The notes: generated from the sequence alone by a model not told the origin. A stretch of 64,000 nucleotides of DNA from Mesorhizobium sp. dw_380 (GCF_018588885.1 NZ_JAFFIW010000027.1:1-64000), one strand, 5' to 3'; shown: positions 12,007 through 21,287, counted from the stretch's first letter. Program-made: numbers and translations.

Positions 12007-12981
12007 TCAGCCCTTCTTCCGGGTCGTGGCGGCGAGGCTGAGCAGCCCATTGGGCAAGAACAGCATCAGCACGATCATCAAGGTCGAGTAGATCAGCAGC
12101 TGAAACCGGCCGGTCTGGAACAGGAGGTCCCAGCCGAAATAGAGCACCAGCGTGCCGAGCATCGGTCCGAATACATAGCCGAGCCCGCCGAGGAAGCAGT
12201 TAAGCATGAAGTTGACAGAGTCGATGACCGTGAAGCTCGACGGATAGATCGACTGCGAGATGGCGGCGAAGATCGCGCCGGCCACGCCGCCAAAGAAGGA
12301 CGAGACGGCATAGGCGATGACGCGCAGATAGGCGATGTTGACGCCGATCGACGAGGCCAGCTCCTCGTTCTGCTGGAGCGACTGGCAGAGCTTGCCGACG
12401 CGCGAATGAACCAGCCGGTACACCACAGCGAAGCAGACCACCATGAGCGCGACCGCCAGCAGGTAGAAAGCCAGCCGAGCATTATGCAACGTTGCGAAAT
12501 CCGGGATGATGGTGAGGCCGAAGATCGACAGCGCCCCAGGGAGCGGGATGCTGACCATGCCCTTGGCACCGTTGGTGATCGGCAGCGCCAAAGCCAGAAG
12601 CCGCGCGACCTCGGTCAGCACCAGTGTCACCATGGCGAAGTAGACTCCGCGCAGGCGCAGGATCGGCAGGCCGATAAGGACGCTTGCCGCCGCGCAGGAC
12701 AGACCGGCGGCCGGCAGCGTCGGCCAGAACGACCAGCCATGGGTCACCACAAGTATGGCCGAGACGTAGCCACCCATCAGCGCATAGGCGCCCTGGCCGA
12801 TGTTTATCCGGCCGATATAGAAGGTAAGCCACACGCCGGCACTGGCGATGCTGAGCAGCGCCACCGAGGTGAGCGTGTAATAGAGGTCGAACCGACCGCT
12901 CACCGAGATAAGAACCGGCACAGCGATGAAGACAATCGCCAGAAAGGCGGCAACCGAAGCGATTTTCACGCTACGCGTCAT
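12007..12981 (-). CDS. livM: Branched-chain amino acid-type ABC importer, permease LivM
   Basis: A 324-residue inner-membrane permease with about nine hydrophobic segments. The typical LivM landmarks are GQGAYALMGGYVSA in the first half, LRLRGVYFAMVTLVLTEVAR, and the cytoplasmic coupling segment CQSLQQNEELASSIGVN followed by FFGGVAGAI. It starts seven bases after the livH stop and pairs with LivH to form the channel. Confidence 0.93.
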   Translation of the reverse strand: MTRSVKIASVAAFLAIVFIAVPVLISVSGRFDLYYTLTSVALLSIASAGVWLTFYIGRINIGQGAYALMGGYVSAILVVTHGWSFWPTLPAAGLSCAAASVLIGLPILRLRGVYFAMVTLVLTEVARLLALALPITNGAKGMVSIPLPGALSIFGLTIIPDFATLHNARLAFYLLAVALMVVCFAVVYRLVHSRVGKLCQSLQQNEELASSIGVNIAYLRVIAYAVSSFFGGVAGAIFAAISQSIYPSSFTVIDSVNFMLNCFLGGLGYVFGPMLGTLVLYFGWDLLFQTGRFQLLIYSTLMIVLMLFLPNGLLSLAATTRKKG

Positions 12982-12988
12982 GGCACCA

Positions 12989-13855
12989 TCAACCCCACGG
13001 CTTACCCATCAGCCCATTGGGGCGGATCGAGAGGAACACCATCAGCGCTGCGAAGATGACGAGGTAAGTGACGTCGCCATATTCGCGCAGCACAGTGAGG
13101 CCTACTGACTCCATCATGCCGAGGATGAAGCCGCCGGCGATCGCGCCGCCGACGACACCGGCACCGCCGATCATCACCATCATGAAGGCCTTGATCGAGA
13201 TTGGCCCTCCGATGCCGGAATTGACGCCGGTGATGGTGACCAAAAGGCCGCCGACGATGCCGGCCAGCATGGCGCCCATGGCGAAGCCGATCATCGAATA
13301 GCGGTCGACCTGGACGCCCATCAATTGCGCGGCCACGCGGTCCTGGGCCAGCGCCCGCATGGCGCGCCCCACCCTGCTGTACTGCATGTAGAGTACGAAG
13401 GCCGCAATGAAGACCAGTGCGAGCACACCGACGACCATACGGTCATAGGGCATGATGATGCCGCCCTCGTTGAACACGCCCTTGACGATCTTGGGTACGC
13501 CGCGCTGCTTTTCACCGAAGATGAGCAGGATGACGGCGTCGAAGAAAAACGCCGTCGCCGCCGCCAGCAGCATGGTGCTTTCCTCTCGGAGACTGCGCTT
13601 GATGACGGTCCGGAAAAGAAACTTCTCCATGAGCGCGCCGATAACGGCGAGCGTGACGCCCGAAGCCAGCAGCGCCACCACGAAGGGCAGGCCGAGCTGG
13701 CCGTAGACGGTGTAGGAGATGAAGCCGCCGAGCACATACATCTGCCCGTGGGCAAAGTTGAGGACGTTCATCAATGCGAAGATCAGGGTGAGCCCCAGCG
13801 CAATCAGTGCATATTGGGCACCAAGATAGAATCCGTTAGCGATGACCTGTTCCAT
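12989..13855 (-). CDS. livH: Branched-chain amino acid-type ABC importer, permease LivH
   Basis: A 288-residue inner-membrane permease. Landmarks of LivH are ALGLTLIFALMNVLNFAHGQMY at the N-terminus and the coupling loop RALAQDRVAAQLMGVQVDR, where the family has the EAA-like contact. The segment GGAGVVGGAIAGGFILGMMES is also typical. It lies 83 bases downstream of the binding-protein gene, separated from it by a strong hairpin at 13878-13899. Confidence 0.93.
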   Translation of the reverse strand: MEQVIANGFYLGAQYALIALGLTLIFALMNVLNFAHGQMYVLGGFISYTVYGQLGLPFVVALLASGVTLAVIGALMEKFLFRTVIKRSLREESTMLLAAATAFFFDAVILLIFGEKQRGVPKIVKGVFNEGGIIMPYDRMVVGVLALVFIAAFVLYMQYSRVGRAMRALAQDRVAAQLMGVQVDRYSMIGFAMGAMLAGIVGGLLVTITGVNSGIGGPISIKAFMMVMIGGAGVVGGAIAGGFILGMMESVGLTVLREYGDVTYLVIFAALMVFLSIRPNGLMGKPWG

Positions 13856-13877
13856 AGACGCCTTCGATCTTCCGCGA

Positions 13878-13899
13878 GGCCCGGAACATGCTCCGGGCC
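13878..13899 (-). other. Hairpin between binding-protein gene and livH
   Basis: A perfect 8-bp stem, GGCCCGGA and TCCGGGCC around a 6-base loop, without a T-run. In this position such hairpins usually stabilise the upstream binding-protein message or partly stop transcription, giving more binding protein than permease. This function is inferred. Confidence 0.6.
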
Positions 13900-13938
13900 C
13901 CCGGCAACGCGGGAGGAAGTAACCGCTGGAAGCTAACC

Positions 13939-15141
13939 CTAGTCGACCGTGCCGACGAACAGGGTGTGGAAGGCGCCGTCCTTGTATTCGTTGACCACCA
14001 TGGGCACTGCCAATTGGCGCTTCTGGCCGAAGGAGGTCGTGCCAACATAGCTCAGCTTGGCATCGCCCTTCAGATAGGGATTGGGCGCCGAGAAGCTGTC
14101 CATCGTCTTCTTGAACTCCCCGACATCGTTGATCGCCGCTGGATTGGCCTTCAGTGTTTCGAGGATATATTCGAGCGCATACACCTTGGTGTTGGACTCG
14201 TCGTTATACTCGCCGAACATCTTGGTGTAGCGGCTGACGAACTCCTTCATCATGTCGGAAGCAATTTCCGGCGTGGAGGCGCCACCGACTGAGATGAAAC
14301 CGTTAGCATACTCGCCAGCGCCTTCTTCCAGAACCTTGGCGTCCTGAGCCGTTTCGGTTGAGATCAAGCCCTCGAAGCCCAGTTCACGGGCGGCGCGAAT
14401 GAGCAACGGCGCGTTGGCTGGTGCCACGCCCGACAGTACGAGCAGATCGGGCTTCAGTGAAACGATCGGCGTGAGCACCGGGGTGAAGTCGCGGGTGTCA
14501 TTTTGGTAGGTATCGTTCTGGGCAACGATTTTCAGCCCGAGCGCCTTGGCCGCCTCGACGCCGCTATCTCGCTGGCTGAGCGGGTCCGATTCGTTCGCGG
14601 CGACGAAGGCGATCGTCTTCACGCCCTTGTTTTCCTTGAGGTATTTGTATATCGCCGGGCCTGACTGATAGTTGGCGATCATGCCGAGCACGGCATTCGA
14701 GGCAGGCTTCTGATACAGCGCCTTCGGGAAAGCATAAGGGAAATAGATGATGCCGTTCGCCTCGGCGACCGGGCGGACGGCGGCGGCGCCGTCATCAACA
14801 TTCGGCCCGACCACGTAGTGAATGCCTTCCTGGGCCATCTTCTCCATGCCGGCGATGGCGCGCTTGGGGTCTTTCTGATCGTCGAAAGTAACGATGTTGA
14901 CGTTGTAGGTGGCGTCACCGATCTTGACGCCGCCAGTCTCGTTGATCCAGGCGGCACGCGTCTGCATCGAACGCACATTCGAGGTGCCCCAAGCGGCGGC
15001 CGGACCGCTGGTGACGCCGACGAAGCCGATCTTGAGTTCCTTGTTCTGGGCCTGCGCGGGCGGCATGCCCGCAGCGGTCATAGCGAGAGCAGAGACGGCG
15101 CCAAGCACCATCGATTTGAGAGTCGAGCGTCGGTTGATCAT
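13939..15141 (-). CDS. ABC importer periplasmic binding protein, Leu/Ile/Val-binding type
   Basis: A 400-residue periplasmic binding protein of the HAAT family. The N-terminus INRRSTLKSMVLGAVSALAM begins with a twin arginine followed by a hydrophobic stretch and an AQA cleavage site near residue 32, so it could go by Sec or Tat. The mature part starts KELKIGFVGVTSGPAAAWG, typical of LivK-like and amide- or urea-binding proteins. It is the first gene of the minus-strand importer operon. A GntR-type palindrome lies 107 bases upstream. The ligand is unknown; the neighbouring racemase suggests a hydantoin or ureido compound. Confidence 0.9.
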   Translation of the reverse strand: MINRRSTLKSMVLGAVSALAMTAAGMPPAQAQNKELKIGFVGVTSGPAAAWGTSNVRSMQTRAAWINETGGVKIGDATYNVNIVTFDDQKDPKRAIAGMEKMAQEGIHYVVGPNVDDGAAAVRPVAEANGIIYFPYAFPKALYQKPASNAVLGMIANYQSGPAIYKYLKENKGVKTIAFVAANESDPLSQRDSGVEAAKALGLKIVAQNDTYQNDTRDFTPVLTPIVSLKPDLLVLSGVAPANAPLLIRAARELGFEGLISTETAQDAKVLEEGAGEYANGFISVGGASTPEIASDMMKEFVSRYTKMFGEYNDESNTKVYALEYILETLKANPAAINDVGEFKKTMDSFSAPNPYLKGDAKLSYVGTTSFGQKRQLAVPMVVNEYKDGAFHTLFVGTVD

Positions 15142-15247
15142 TCTGGCGTTTCCCCTTTTGGTTATCGCGCTTTGTTTTTGCTCATAGGCTGCGCGGATAC
15201 CCTAGGGGAAACCCAGATCACCAGATTGTCAACATCTTTCTATAATT

Positions 15248-15257
15248 TTGTATACAA
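15248..15257. promoter_or_regulatory. Putative GntR/FCD operator upstream of the importer operon
   Basis: TTGTATACAA is a perfect palindrome matching the TNGTNNNACNA consensus of FadR/FCD regulators. It lies 107 bases before the binding-protein start, in an AT-rich stretch (TCTATAATTTTG). A GntR gene of this subfamily ends the same gene block. Confidence 0.55.
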
Positions 15258-15725
15258 TCCCCCCACAATTGGCCGCTTGGCTTTCTGCCAAAACCGCCCG
15301 CCGGTGAGGATCGTTCCCCTCCCCTCGGCTGGACTGGCGCTCCGGCCGGAACCGGCAGCTTTGTCCTTCTCTGCGATGATCCAGACGCTCCGGCGGGGAT
15401 CTGGCATCACTGGGCGGCCTATGACATTGCGGCCGATTGTGTAGGGTTGGCCGAAGGCGCCGCCCGGCGCCGCGCGATCGGTGCAGCACGCCTTTCAGAC
15501 CACGCGCGTTCCGCCGGGCATTCCGCGAAACCCAGAACACAGTCCGGCCCGAGATCGTCAGGATGTCCCGAAGTCGCCTGGTTGAAACGGAACCGATTGC
15601 TGGCGAGGTGGCTGTTGAGGGAGGGACCACGACGAAGCGTCCACGTAACTCGCCGAGAGGCGTCGAGCCAATCCAAGCTTCCTCTGCCCCAAAATTGGAA
15701 AAATTTCGACTAAGCCCCAGGCCTC

Positions 15726-15897
15726 CGATAGCAAAAGAATGCCTCTTCGATAGTGGGTCTCGAACCCCACAGTGGCTGATCAAGGTTGCATCACAGCGAT
15801 CCAGGCACCCCAACGTCCTTCAGAAGCGCGCGCATTTCGACTGGAGGCGCAAGACAGAAAATTCGAAAAGCTTCCAGGTACCCCAGGCAAATTGAAC
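15726..15897. repeat. Dispersed intergenic repeat mosaic, copy 2
   Basis: Bases 15726-15760 (CGATAGCAAAAGAATGCC... to GTGGGTCT) recur at 16170-16204 with five differences in 35. Bases 15759-15897 align with 2277-2417. A short hairpin GTGGG/CCCAC sits at the join. The two repeat types are adjacent here and separate elsewhere, hence mosaic. Confidence 0.65.
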
Positions 15898-16169
15898 GCC
15901 GCATTGGACAACAAGGGGCACGGATATTGCAGCGAACGTCCGCGATGGAACGGTGAATGTCGTCGGCAAAAACAGCTAAAAAATAGAGCTGTCGGCGGAT
16001 ACGTCGTGGGAACGAAAAAAGAGAAGCAGAACTTTCGTGTGCGATTTTTGCACACGCTATTCCTTAAATATCTGATTTTATTTACCTATTTGTCCAGTCC
16101 ATCATTGCCACGGTTTGTGATTTTCGACCGCTCGGGAATCGATTGCGGCTTACTCACGCTGAACGTCGC

Positions 16170-16240
16170 CGATAGCAAAAGAACGCTCCCTCAATAGTGG
16201 GTCTAACGATGTAGCGGTCTCCCGCTACCAAAATCCGATA
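16170..16240. repeat. Dispersed intergenic repeat mosaic, copy 3, with palindrome
   Basis: The left 35 bases repeat 15726-15760. They are followed by the hairpin GTAGCGGTCTCCCGCTAC (16211-16228) and CAAAATCCGA. The hairpin plus AAAATCCGA arrangement recurs at 28282-28308 with a different loop. Confidence 0.6.
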
Positions 16241-16770
16241 AGCTGTTGAAATAACTAGCAAATCATGCATATGTGGTAGCGCCCCCGGACAAAATTACCC
16301 AATAATTTCAATGCTGCCGACGACAGGATCAACAAGACGCTCATATCCGTCACGAGCAGTCATTCGGGCTGAGGTCCGAGCGCGGTCGACGGCGGACGGC
16401 GATGGGTTGTCGCTGAATGCTACATGCATCATTGGTCCGCAGAGGAGCGTCCCAGTTCCTAGTGAAGCCAAGGTGAAGCTACGTCAACGACCGCCCGTCG
16501 ATGCGCGCCGCCTGACAGAATGAATAGCCGCCGGGGCAACGCACGGCCCGTGGGTCAACGTTTTTGGACGGAAAGGAGCATGCGAGCTCCGGGAACGCGT
16601 GGAAGCGCCAGTAGCGGTCATCCGCCGCCGGTTTTCAAAATGACCGCAGTAGGCCCATCGCTGCCGAACAGCAATGCACCCCAATGTCGGACGTTGAGCA
16701 AACCTTGGCTTTTCCCAAAGCTGACATTGCGCGCGAACAGGCAGACCGCTCGTTTGCACCAAGATCTGCG

Positions 16771-17502
16771 TCACAAAACTGTTGCAGAGCCTTCCGGGTT
16801 AGGCGCGCTACGTATGTCGCGGGATAGCAACTCATGCCGCATAAGGACCCGCTCGGTTGAGCGGATGATTGCAATCAACAACAGATTGATGACCAGGTAG
16901 AGGACTCCAGCGATGGCGAAGATTTCGAAAATCGCGAAGGTCTGGCTCATGAGCCGCTTCGCATAACCGGTGATCTCGAGCACGGTAATTGTCGATGAAA
17001 GGCTTGTGCCTTTGACGACCAGAATAAGTTCATTTCCGTAGGCTGGCAGCGCTTGGCGAATCGCCAGTGGAAACTCGATGCGACGAAACCGGAGCATGCG
17101 CGACATGCCGCACGCCTGAGCCGCCTCGACGAGACCGACCGGAACGGACATCAATCCGCCACGCAGAATCTCGGACGTGTAGGCTGCCGTATTGAGCGCG
17201 AGCGCCATCACTGCGCAGCGCGCGCCGTCGCTGACCACCCACCACAGAGCCGGGTTGTCCTTGATCAGGGACAGCTGGCCGAGCCCATAATAGAAAAGGA
17301 AAATCTGAACCAGGAGCGGCGTTCCGCGAAACACATTGCTGTAGTATTTTGCGAAGCCTGCCAAGAGACGGTTTGAAGACAATCTCATCAACGCCAATCC
17401 CAGGCCAAGATTGAAGCCGATTAGCACCGAAACAACGGTCAATACCGCCGTCATGCCCAGGCCTTTGAGCAGAACCGGAACCGCAAGCTGGATGAGTTCC
17501 AT
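16771..17502 (-). CDS. Polar amino acid ABC importer, permease (HisM/GlnP type)
   Basis: A 243-residue inner-membrane permease of the polar amino acid uptake family, with five predicted membrane segments. The cytoplasmic coupling motif reads EAAQACGMSRMLRFRRIEFP, followed by the usual QALPAYGNELILVVKGTSL. It is the last gene of the Rieske-oxygenase operon and starts four bases after the preceding permease stop, indicating coupled translation. With the partner permease, the binding protein and the fused ATPase upstream it forms a complete importer. Substrate not determinable from sequence. Confidence 0.92.
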   Translation of the reverse strand: MELIQLAVPVLLKGLGMTAVLTVVSVLIGFNLGLGLALMRLSSNRLLAGFAKYYSNVFRGTPLLVQIFLFYYGLGQLSLIKDNPALWWVVSDGARCAVMALALNTAAYTSEILRGGLMSVPVGLVEAAQACGMSRMLRFRRIEFPLAIRQALPAYGNELILVVKGTSLSSTITVLEITGYAKRLMSQTFAIFEIFAIAGVLYLVINLLLIAIIRSTERVLMRHELLSRDIRSAPNPEGSATVL

Positions 17503-17506
17503 CGCC

Positions 17507-18214
17507 CTACTTTCCTGTCCGGAGCCGGAGCAGCCGCTCGGTTCCGTCGAAACCGGCCTGGCTTACAAGCGTGATGATCAGATAAACGACCGCCGCGATC
17601 AGGTAGAAGATAAATGGGTGACGGGTGGAGTTCGCGCCGATGAATGAAATGCGCATCAGCTCCTGGAGCCCAACCACCGAGACCAGGGCGGTATCCTTGA
17701 TGGTGGTCTGCCAGACATTGTTGATGCCGGGAACCGCAATGCGCAGCATCTGCGGCGCGATTATGCGGCGGAAGATACGCCCGCGCGACAGTCCAAGGGC
17801 GCGAGCCGCCTCGATGTGCCCATTGGGAATCGCGGCCAATGCCCCGCGCACGACCTCGGTCGAGTATGCGCCCGAGATTGCTCCGATGGCGATGACCGCG
17901 ATGACAAACGCATAGCCACTCTCAGCCACACCGGCGTAGCCGAATGCGGTCACGACCTTCGTCACGAATTCAACTGAACTGAAAAACAGCAGGTAGATGA
18001 TGAGCAGCTCGGGCACGCCACGCACCAGCGAAGTATACGCGTCAACGAGGAGCGAAAGCGGAAATATCCGGGCCCATTTGATAAGGCCACAGGCTATACC
18101 GATCACCAGTCCGGCCGCCATGCTGACGACGCCTACGAGGATTGTTATCGACGCGCCGCGCAAGATTGCGGTCACCCAACCCGCTTCCCAAACCTGCCAG
18201 AGGCCGAATTCCAT
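17507..18214 (-). CDS. Polar amino acid ABC importer, permease (HisQ type)
   Basis: A 235-residue inner-membrane permease of the same family. The EAA loop reads EAARALGLSRGRIFRRIIAP, followed by RIAVPGINNVWQTTIKDTALVS, very close to histidine, lysine and opine permeases. Five membrane segments are predicted. It lies 154 bases downstream of the binding-protein gene, with a long hairpin in between. Confidence 0.92.
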   Translation of the reverse strand: MEFGLWQVWEAGWVTAILRGASITILVGVVSMAAGLVIGIACGLIKWARIFPLSLLVDAYTSLVRGVPELLIIYLLFFSSVEFVTKVVTAFGYAGVAESGYAFVIAVIAIGAISGAYSTEVVRGALAAIPNGHIEAARALGLSRGRIFRRIIAPQMLRIAVPGINNVWQTTIKDTALVSVVGLQELMRISFIGANSTRHPFIFYLIAAVVYLIITLVSQAGFDGTERLLRLRTGK

Positions 18215-18317
18215 TTGAGTGCCCTAGTCTTTTTTGCGCGAACGAGAATTGCATCCACGCCGGCTGCGATGACCCGACCCAGTCCGCTGTCGTCGGACAA
18301 GCGGTACGGCCGATTAT

Positions 18318-18349
18318 CGCATGCGTCCGGGCTCAACCGGACGCATGCG
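18318..18349 (-). other. Long hairpin between binding-protein and permease genes
   Basis: A perfect 13-bp stem, CGCATGCGTCCGG and its complement around GCTCAA, lies 20 bases past the binding-protein stop. No T-run follows. Same position relative to the binding-protein gene as the hairpin at 13878, suggesting differential expression within the operon. Confidence 0.65.
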
Positions 18350-18368
18350 TTGCCGAAATTCCCCGACG

Positions 18369-19166
18369 TCAGTTGCAGGGGCGGGAAATATCCGTCTTGA
18401 ACCATTTCTGGCTGGCCTTGCCGATCGAGCCATCCGCGATCAACTCGCAAAGCGCCTTGTCGATCTTTGCCTTGAGTTCGGTGTTGTCCTGGGCGATGCC
18501 GACGCCGATTCCTTCGCCGAGCGTCGGATCGAACGTGCTCTTGATCTCAACGCCGACCAGCTGAAAGTTCTTGCCATCCGGCTTGTCCAGAAAGTCCTGC
18601 AATGCGGATTGATCCGCGAAAGCGGTGTCGAGACGACTGCTCGCAAGATCGATCTGCATCTGATCGAGCGTGTCGTAGGTCTTCAGATCGGCATTCGGCA
18701 CACGCTTCTCCAGAAAATGCGCATGAGTCGTGCCGGCTTGCACGCCGACCTTCTTGCCGTCGAGCGCCTTCAGCAGCGCGTCGACGTCGGTGATCCCCGC
18801 GAGATCCGAGCCTTTCGCAGCGACGAACATATTGGCCAGCTCGGCGTAGCCGACGCTGAAATTGATCTCCTTCTTGCGGTCGGCGGTGATCGACATGCCC
18901 GAGATGATGACATCGAAGCGCTTGGCCTTCAGCGCGGGAATGAGCCCGTCGAACGCCTGCACGACGAAATGGCACTTCACCGCAAGCTTGGTGCAGAGCA
19001 AAGCGCCCACATCGGCGTCGAAACCCGTGACGTTGCCACTGGCGTCGGACATGCTCCACGGAGGATACGCACCCTCCGTGCCGATGGACAGCTCACCGTC
19101 GGCGGCAACGGCATTTGCCATGCCCCCCACAAGACCTGCGAGCAGCATCAGGATTTTCAGTTTCAT
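18369..19166 (-). CDS. Polar amino acid ABC importer, periplasmic binding protein
   Basis: A 265-residue solute-binding protein of the lysine/arginine/ornithine/opine family (SBP_bac_3). The N-terminus has a Sec signal (MKLKILMLLAGLVGGMANAVA), cleaved after about residue 22. The mature start has the family pattern GTEGAYPPWSMSDASGNVTGFDADVG; the ligand-site arginine is seen in ITADRKKEINFS. Five cysteines occur, four as pairs that could form disulfides (LLCTKLAVKC, ALCELI...RPC). It lies 75 bases after the fused peptidase/ATPase gene. The ligand is probably an amino acid or derivative handled by the oxygenase and aminotransferase of the same operon. Confidence 0.92.
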   Translation of the reverse strand: MKLKILMLLAGLVGGMANAVAADGELSIGTEGAYPPWSMSDASGNVTGFDADVGALLCTKLAVKCHFVVQAFDGLIPALKAKRFDVIISGMSITADRKKEINFSVGYAELANMFVAAKGSDLAGITDVDALLKALDGKKVGVQAGTTHAHFLEKRVPNADLKTYDTLDQMQIDLASSRLDTAFADQSALQDFLDKPDGKNFQLVGVEIKSTFDPTLGEGIGVGIAQDNTELKAKIDKALCELIADGSIGKASQKWFKTDISRPCN

Positions 19167-19241
19167 GGTCAGTTCCCCTTGTTGTTGGTCTTCATTGTCG
19201 TTGTCCGGGTTAACCGAACGCTTCGAGGACGCGGCCTGTAC

Positions 19242-21287
19242 TCACAATGTCCGTGCCAGGAATTGACGCAGACGCTCCGAGCGCGGGCTGCCGAACAGCG
19301 CCGCGGGTGCACCCTCTTCCTCCACCTTTCCCTGGTGGAGAAACAGAACCTTGTGGGAGACCTCGCGCGCGAACTGCATCTCGTGCGTCACGAGGATCAT
19401 GGTGTTGCCTTCCTCCGCCAGCTGCCGGATCACCCGCAGCACCTCTCCGACCAGCTCGGGGTCGAGCGCCGACGTGGGCTCGTCGAAGAGGATGACCTTG
19501 GGACGCATCGCCAACGTGCGGGCAATCGCCGCGCGTTGCTGCTGGCCGCCTGACAACTGGCCCGGATAGTGGGCGTGCTTGTCGGCAAGGCCGACCTTCT
19601 TCAGCAAGGCGTGCGCGTGTTCGACGGCCTTCTCGCGAGGCTCCTTCAAGACATGCCGGGGCGCCTCGACAATATTCTCCACCACCGTCATGTGCGGCCA
19701 GAGATTAAAGTTCTGGAAAACCATGCCGACGCGGGCGCGAATTCGTTCCACCTGAGCCATATCGGCCGGCCCGAGACGGCCGTTCGCCAATGGCTTCATC
19801 TTGATGATCTCACCGTCGATGGCGACCTTGCCGCCGTCGGGCTGTTCCAGAAGATTGATGCAACGCAGGAACGTGCTCTTGCCGGACCCGGACGATCCGA
19901 TCATCGAGATCACTTCGCCGGCGTGCGCCGTGAGATTGACACCCTTCAGCACCAGAAGGGAGCCGAAGCTCTTGTGGAGTTCGTCGATCTGAACGGCCGG
20001 CGTCGTGATCTTCGCCTCGTCCGCAGGAACCGAATTGTCCGCCGGGAAGCCGACAATCGACGGCGTCTGTCCGGGAACGTGGCGATCGTCTTTTGCAATC
20101 TCGACATTCTGCAAGTCGATCAGCGCCCGGTCGAAGTAGCGCAGGCTGCTCGTCAGGCAGGTCCGCTGCCAATCCGGATCATCGGGAATGAAGGCGGTGC
20201 GCAGCGTTTCCCGGATGCGCTTGCCTAGTGCGGAATCGATCTTGCCGAAAAGATGCAGCCAGTTGTCCGCCTGCACTGCCTCCATGACGGCAGCTCCGTC
20301 CAGCGTGCCGCATTCGACAACAAGCGGCAGCACGCGTGCGTTCGGCATGGCCTTGCGGACAGCATCGGAGACATAGCCGGTCGCCGTAGCCGCAATGCCG
20401 GTGCCAGTCTTGGCCTCCGGACCTGTGATGACGGTGGCTAGCGCTGGACCGAAGATGGATTTGCCCCAAGCCAGGCCGGCATGCTCTGAACTCGCTACGG
20501 AAAGCAGAGCCGGATAACCATAGGGCCCTGCCCCGGTATGCATGTCGAAGACTATGACCTGGCGTGCCGCGCCGGCAAAGGTCTTCAGGATTTCGTTCAA
20601 GGTGCGGTTCGACCAGACCGGGCCACCGCCGCCGTAGAACATACCGTCGGCGAACTCATACTGGCCGGCCTCGACGATGGCCGCCAGTCCGACATGCCCA
20701 AGCCTCCTGCGCGCAACGGCGAGCTTCTCGTCGGACGCAATGCGGCCCGGCCCTTCCCATTCACGGTACGCCACGGCGTCGTGCAGGCCGGCATAACCAT
20801 TGTTGACGGGAACGGCCTGTGACCAGTCGATGAAGTTGCGGTTGAGGTCGACGTTGTCCTCGTTGACGCGCCGCGACCATGCCGTACCCCAGGGATTGAT
20901 GAGATGGATGGCAAGGATCGCCGTGTCGTCGGGCAGGCGTCGCAGGTTCTTCTGGCCGAGCCAGGCGGTCTGGCAGATTGAGCCGAACGGGCCCTCGACG
21001 CCATGCGTGCCGGAGATGAGCACGATCAGCTTGCGTGCATTGCGGCGGCCAAGGAGCGCCACATCCGTCGCCAGCGTCTCGCCATACGGGCCGTTGAGCG
21101 GATGAACATACTCAGATAGTTCCGCGCCCGCCCGCTCGGCGGCTTCGCGAAATCCCTTGCGCAGGGCGGCGAAATCACCTGCATGGGCCGGGGCTGTCTC
21201 ATCATAGCGCATGGTCGATCCCACTGGACCGTTGACGGTTGCGATCAATCCGTTCATTCCCTGTCGTTCCACCATGGGGCTATTCAT
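19242..21287 (-). CDS. Fusion of an M14-like (DUF2817) zinc peptidase and an amino acid ABC transporter ATPase
   Basis: A single 681-residue frame joins two normally separate proteins. Residues 1-395 form a DUF2817/M14-like metallohydrolase: zinc ligands H95 and E98 in GTHGVEG, H250 in FDMHTGAG, substrate residues in DNVDLNRNF (144-152), and the catalytic glutamate E325 in VVECGT. Residues about 431-681 form a complete polar amino acid ATPase: Walker A GSSGSGKS at 464-471, Q525, signature LSGGQ at 578-582 and Walker B VILFDEPTSALD. A linker of some 35 residues joins them. All catalytic residues of both halves are intact. The start ATG overlaps the stop of the upstream FAD dehydrogenase gene by eight bases; ATGs at codons 5 and 11 are alternatives. 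The ATPase half serves the permeases downstream. Peptidase substrate is unknown; a lost stop codon between two genes is the alternative to a true fusion. Confidence 0.88.
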   Translation of the reverse strand: MNSPMVERQGMNGLIATVNGPVGSTMRYDETAPAHAGDFAALRKGFREAAERAGAELSEYVHPLNGPYGETLATDVALLGRRNARKLIVLISGTHGVEGPFGSICQTAWLGQKNLRRLPDDTAILAIHLINPWGTAWSRRVNEDNVDLNRNFIDWSQAVPVNNGYAGLHDAVAYREWEGPGRIASDEKLAVARRRLGHVGLAAIVEAGQYEFADGMFYGGGGPVWSNRTLNEILKTFAGAARQVIVFDMHTGAGPYGYPALLSVASSEHAGLAWGKSIFGPALATVITGPEAKTGTGIAATATGYVSDAVRKAMPNARVLPLVVECGTLDGAAVMEAVQADNWLHLFGKIDSALGKRIRETLRTAFIPDDPDWQRTCLTSSLRYFDRALIDLQNVEIAKDDRHVPGQTPSIVGFPADNSVPADEAKITTPAVQIDELHKSFGSLLVLKGVNLTAHAGEVISMIGSSGSGKSTFLRCINLLEQPDGGKVAIDGEIIKMKPLANGRLGPADMAQVERIRARVGMVFQNFNLWPHMTVVENIVEAPRHVLKEPREKAVEHAHALLKKVGLADKHAHYPGQLSGGQQQRAAIARTLAMRPKVILFDEPTSALDPELVGEVLRVIRQLAEEGNTMILVTHEMQFAREVSHKVLFLHQGKVEEEGAPAALFGSPRSERLRQFLARTL

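Larger units (their letters stand above)
15258..16770. other. Noncoding repeat-rich region
   Basis: About 1.5 kb without a supported gene. It contains the repeat mosaics at 15726-15897 and 16170-16240 and an AT-rich stretch near 16050-16110. The segment at 16500-16770 resembles the short decayed intergenic sequences seen in many rhizobial genomes. It separates two importer operons on the same strand. Confidence 0.55.

Noticed and set aside
15755..15775. tRNA T-arm-like hairpin GTGGG/CCCAC around GTTCGAGA (minus strand)
   Set aside because: The loop has eight bases and no acceptor, D or anticodon arm can be folded around it; it is part of the dispersed repeat. I found no tRNA gene in the window.
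15437..15895. 152-codon plus-strand frame in the repeat region
   Set aside because: It runs through two unrelated repeat elements, one of which is also found at 2.3 kb in a different coding context, so it is not a gene.
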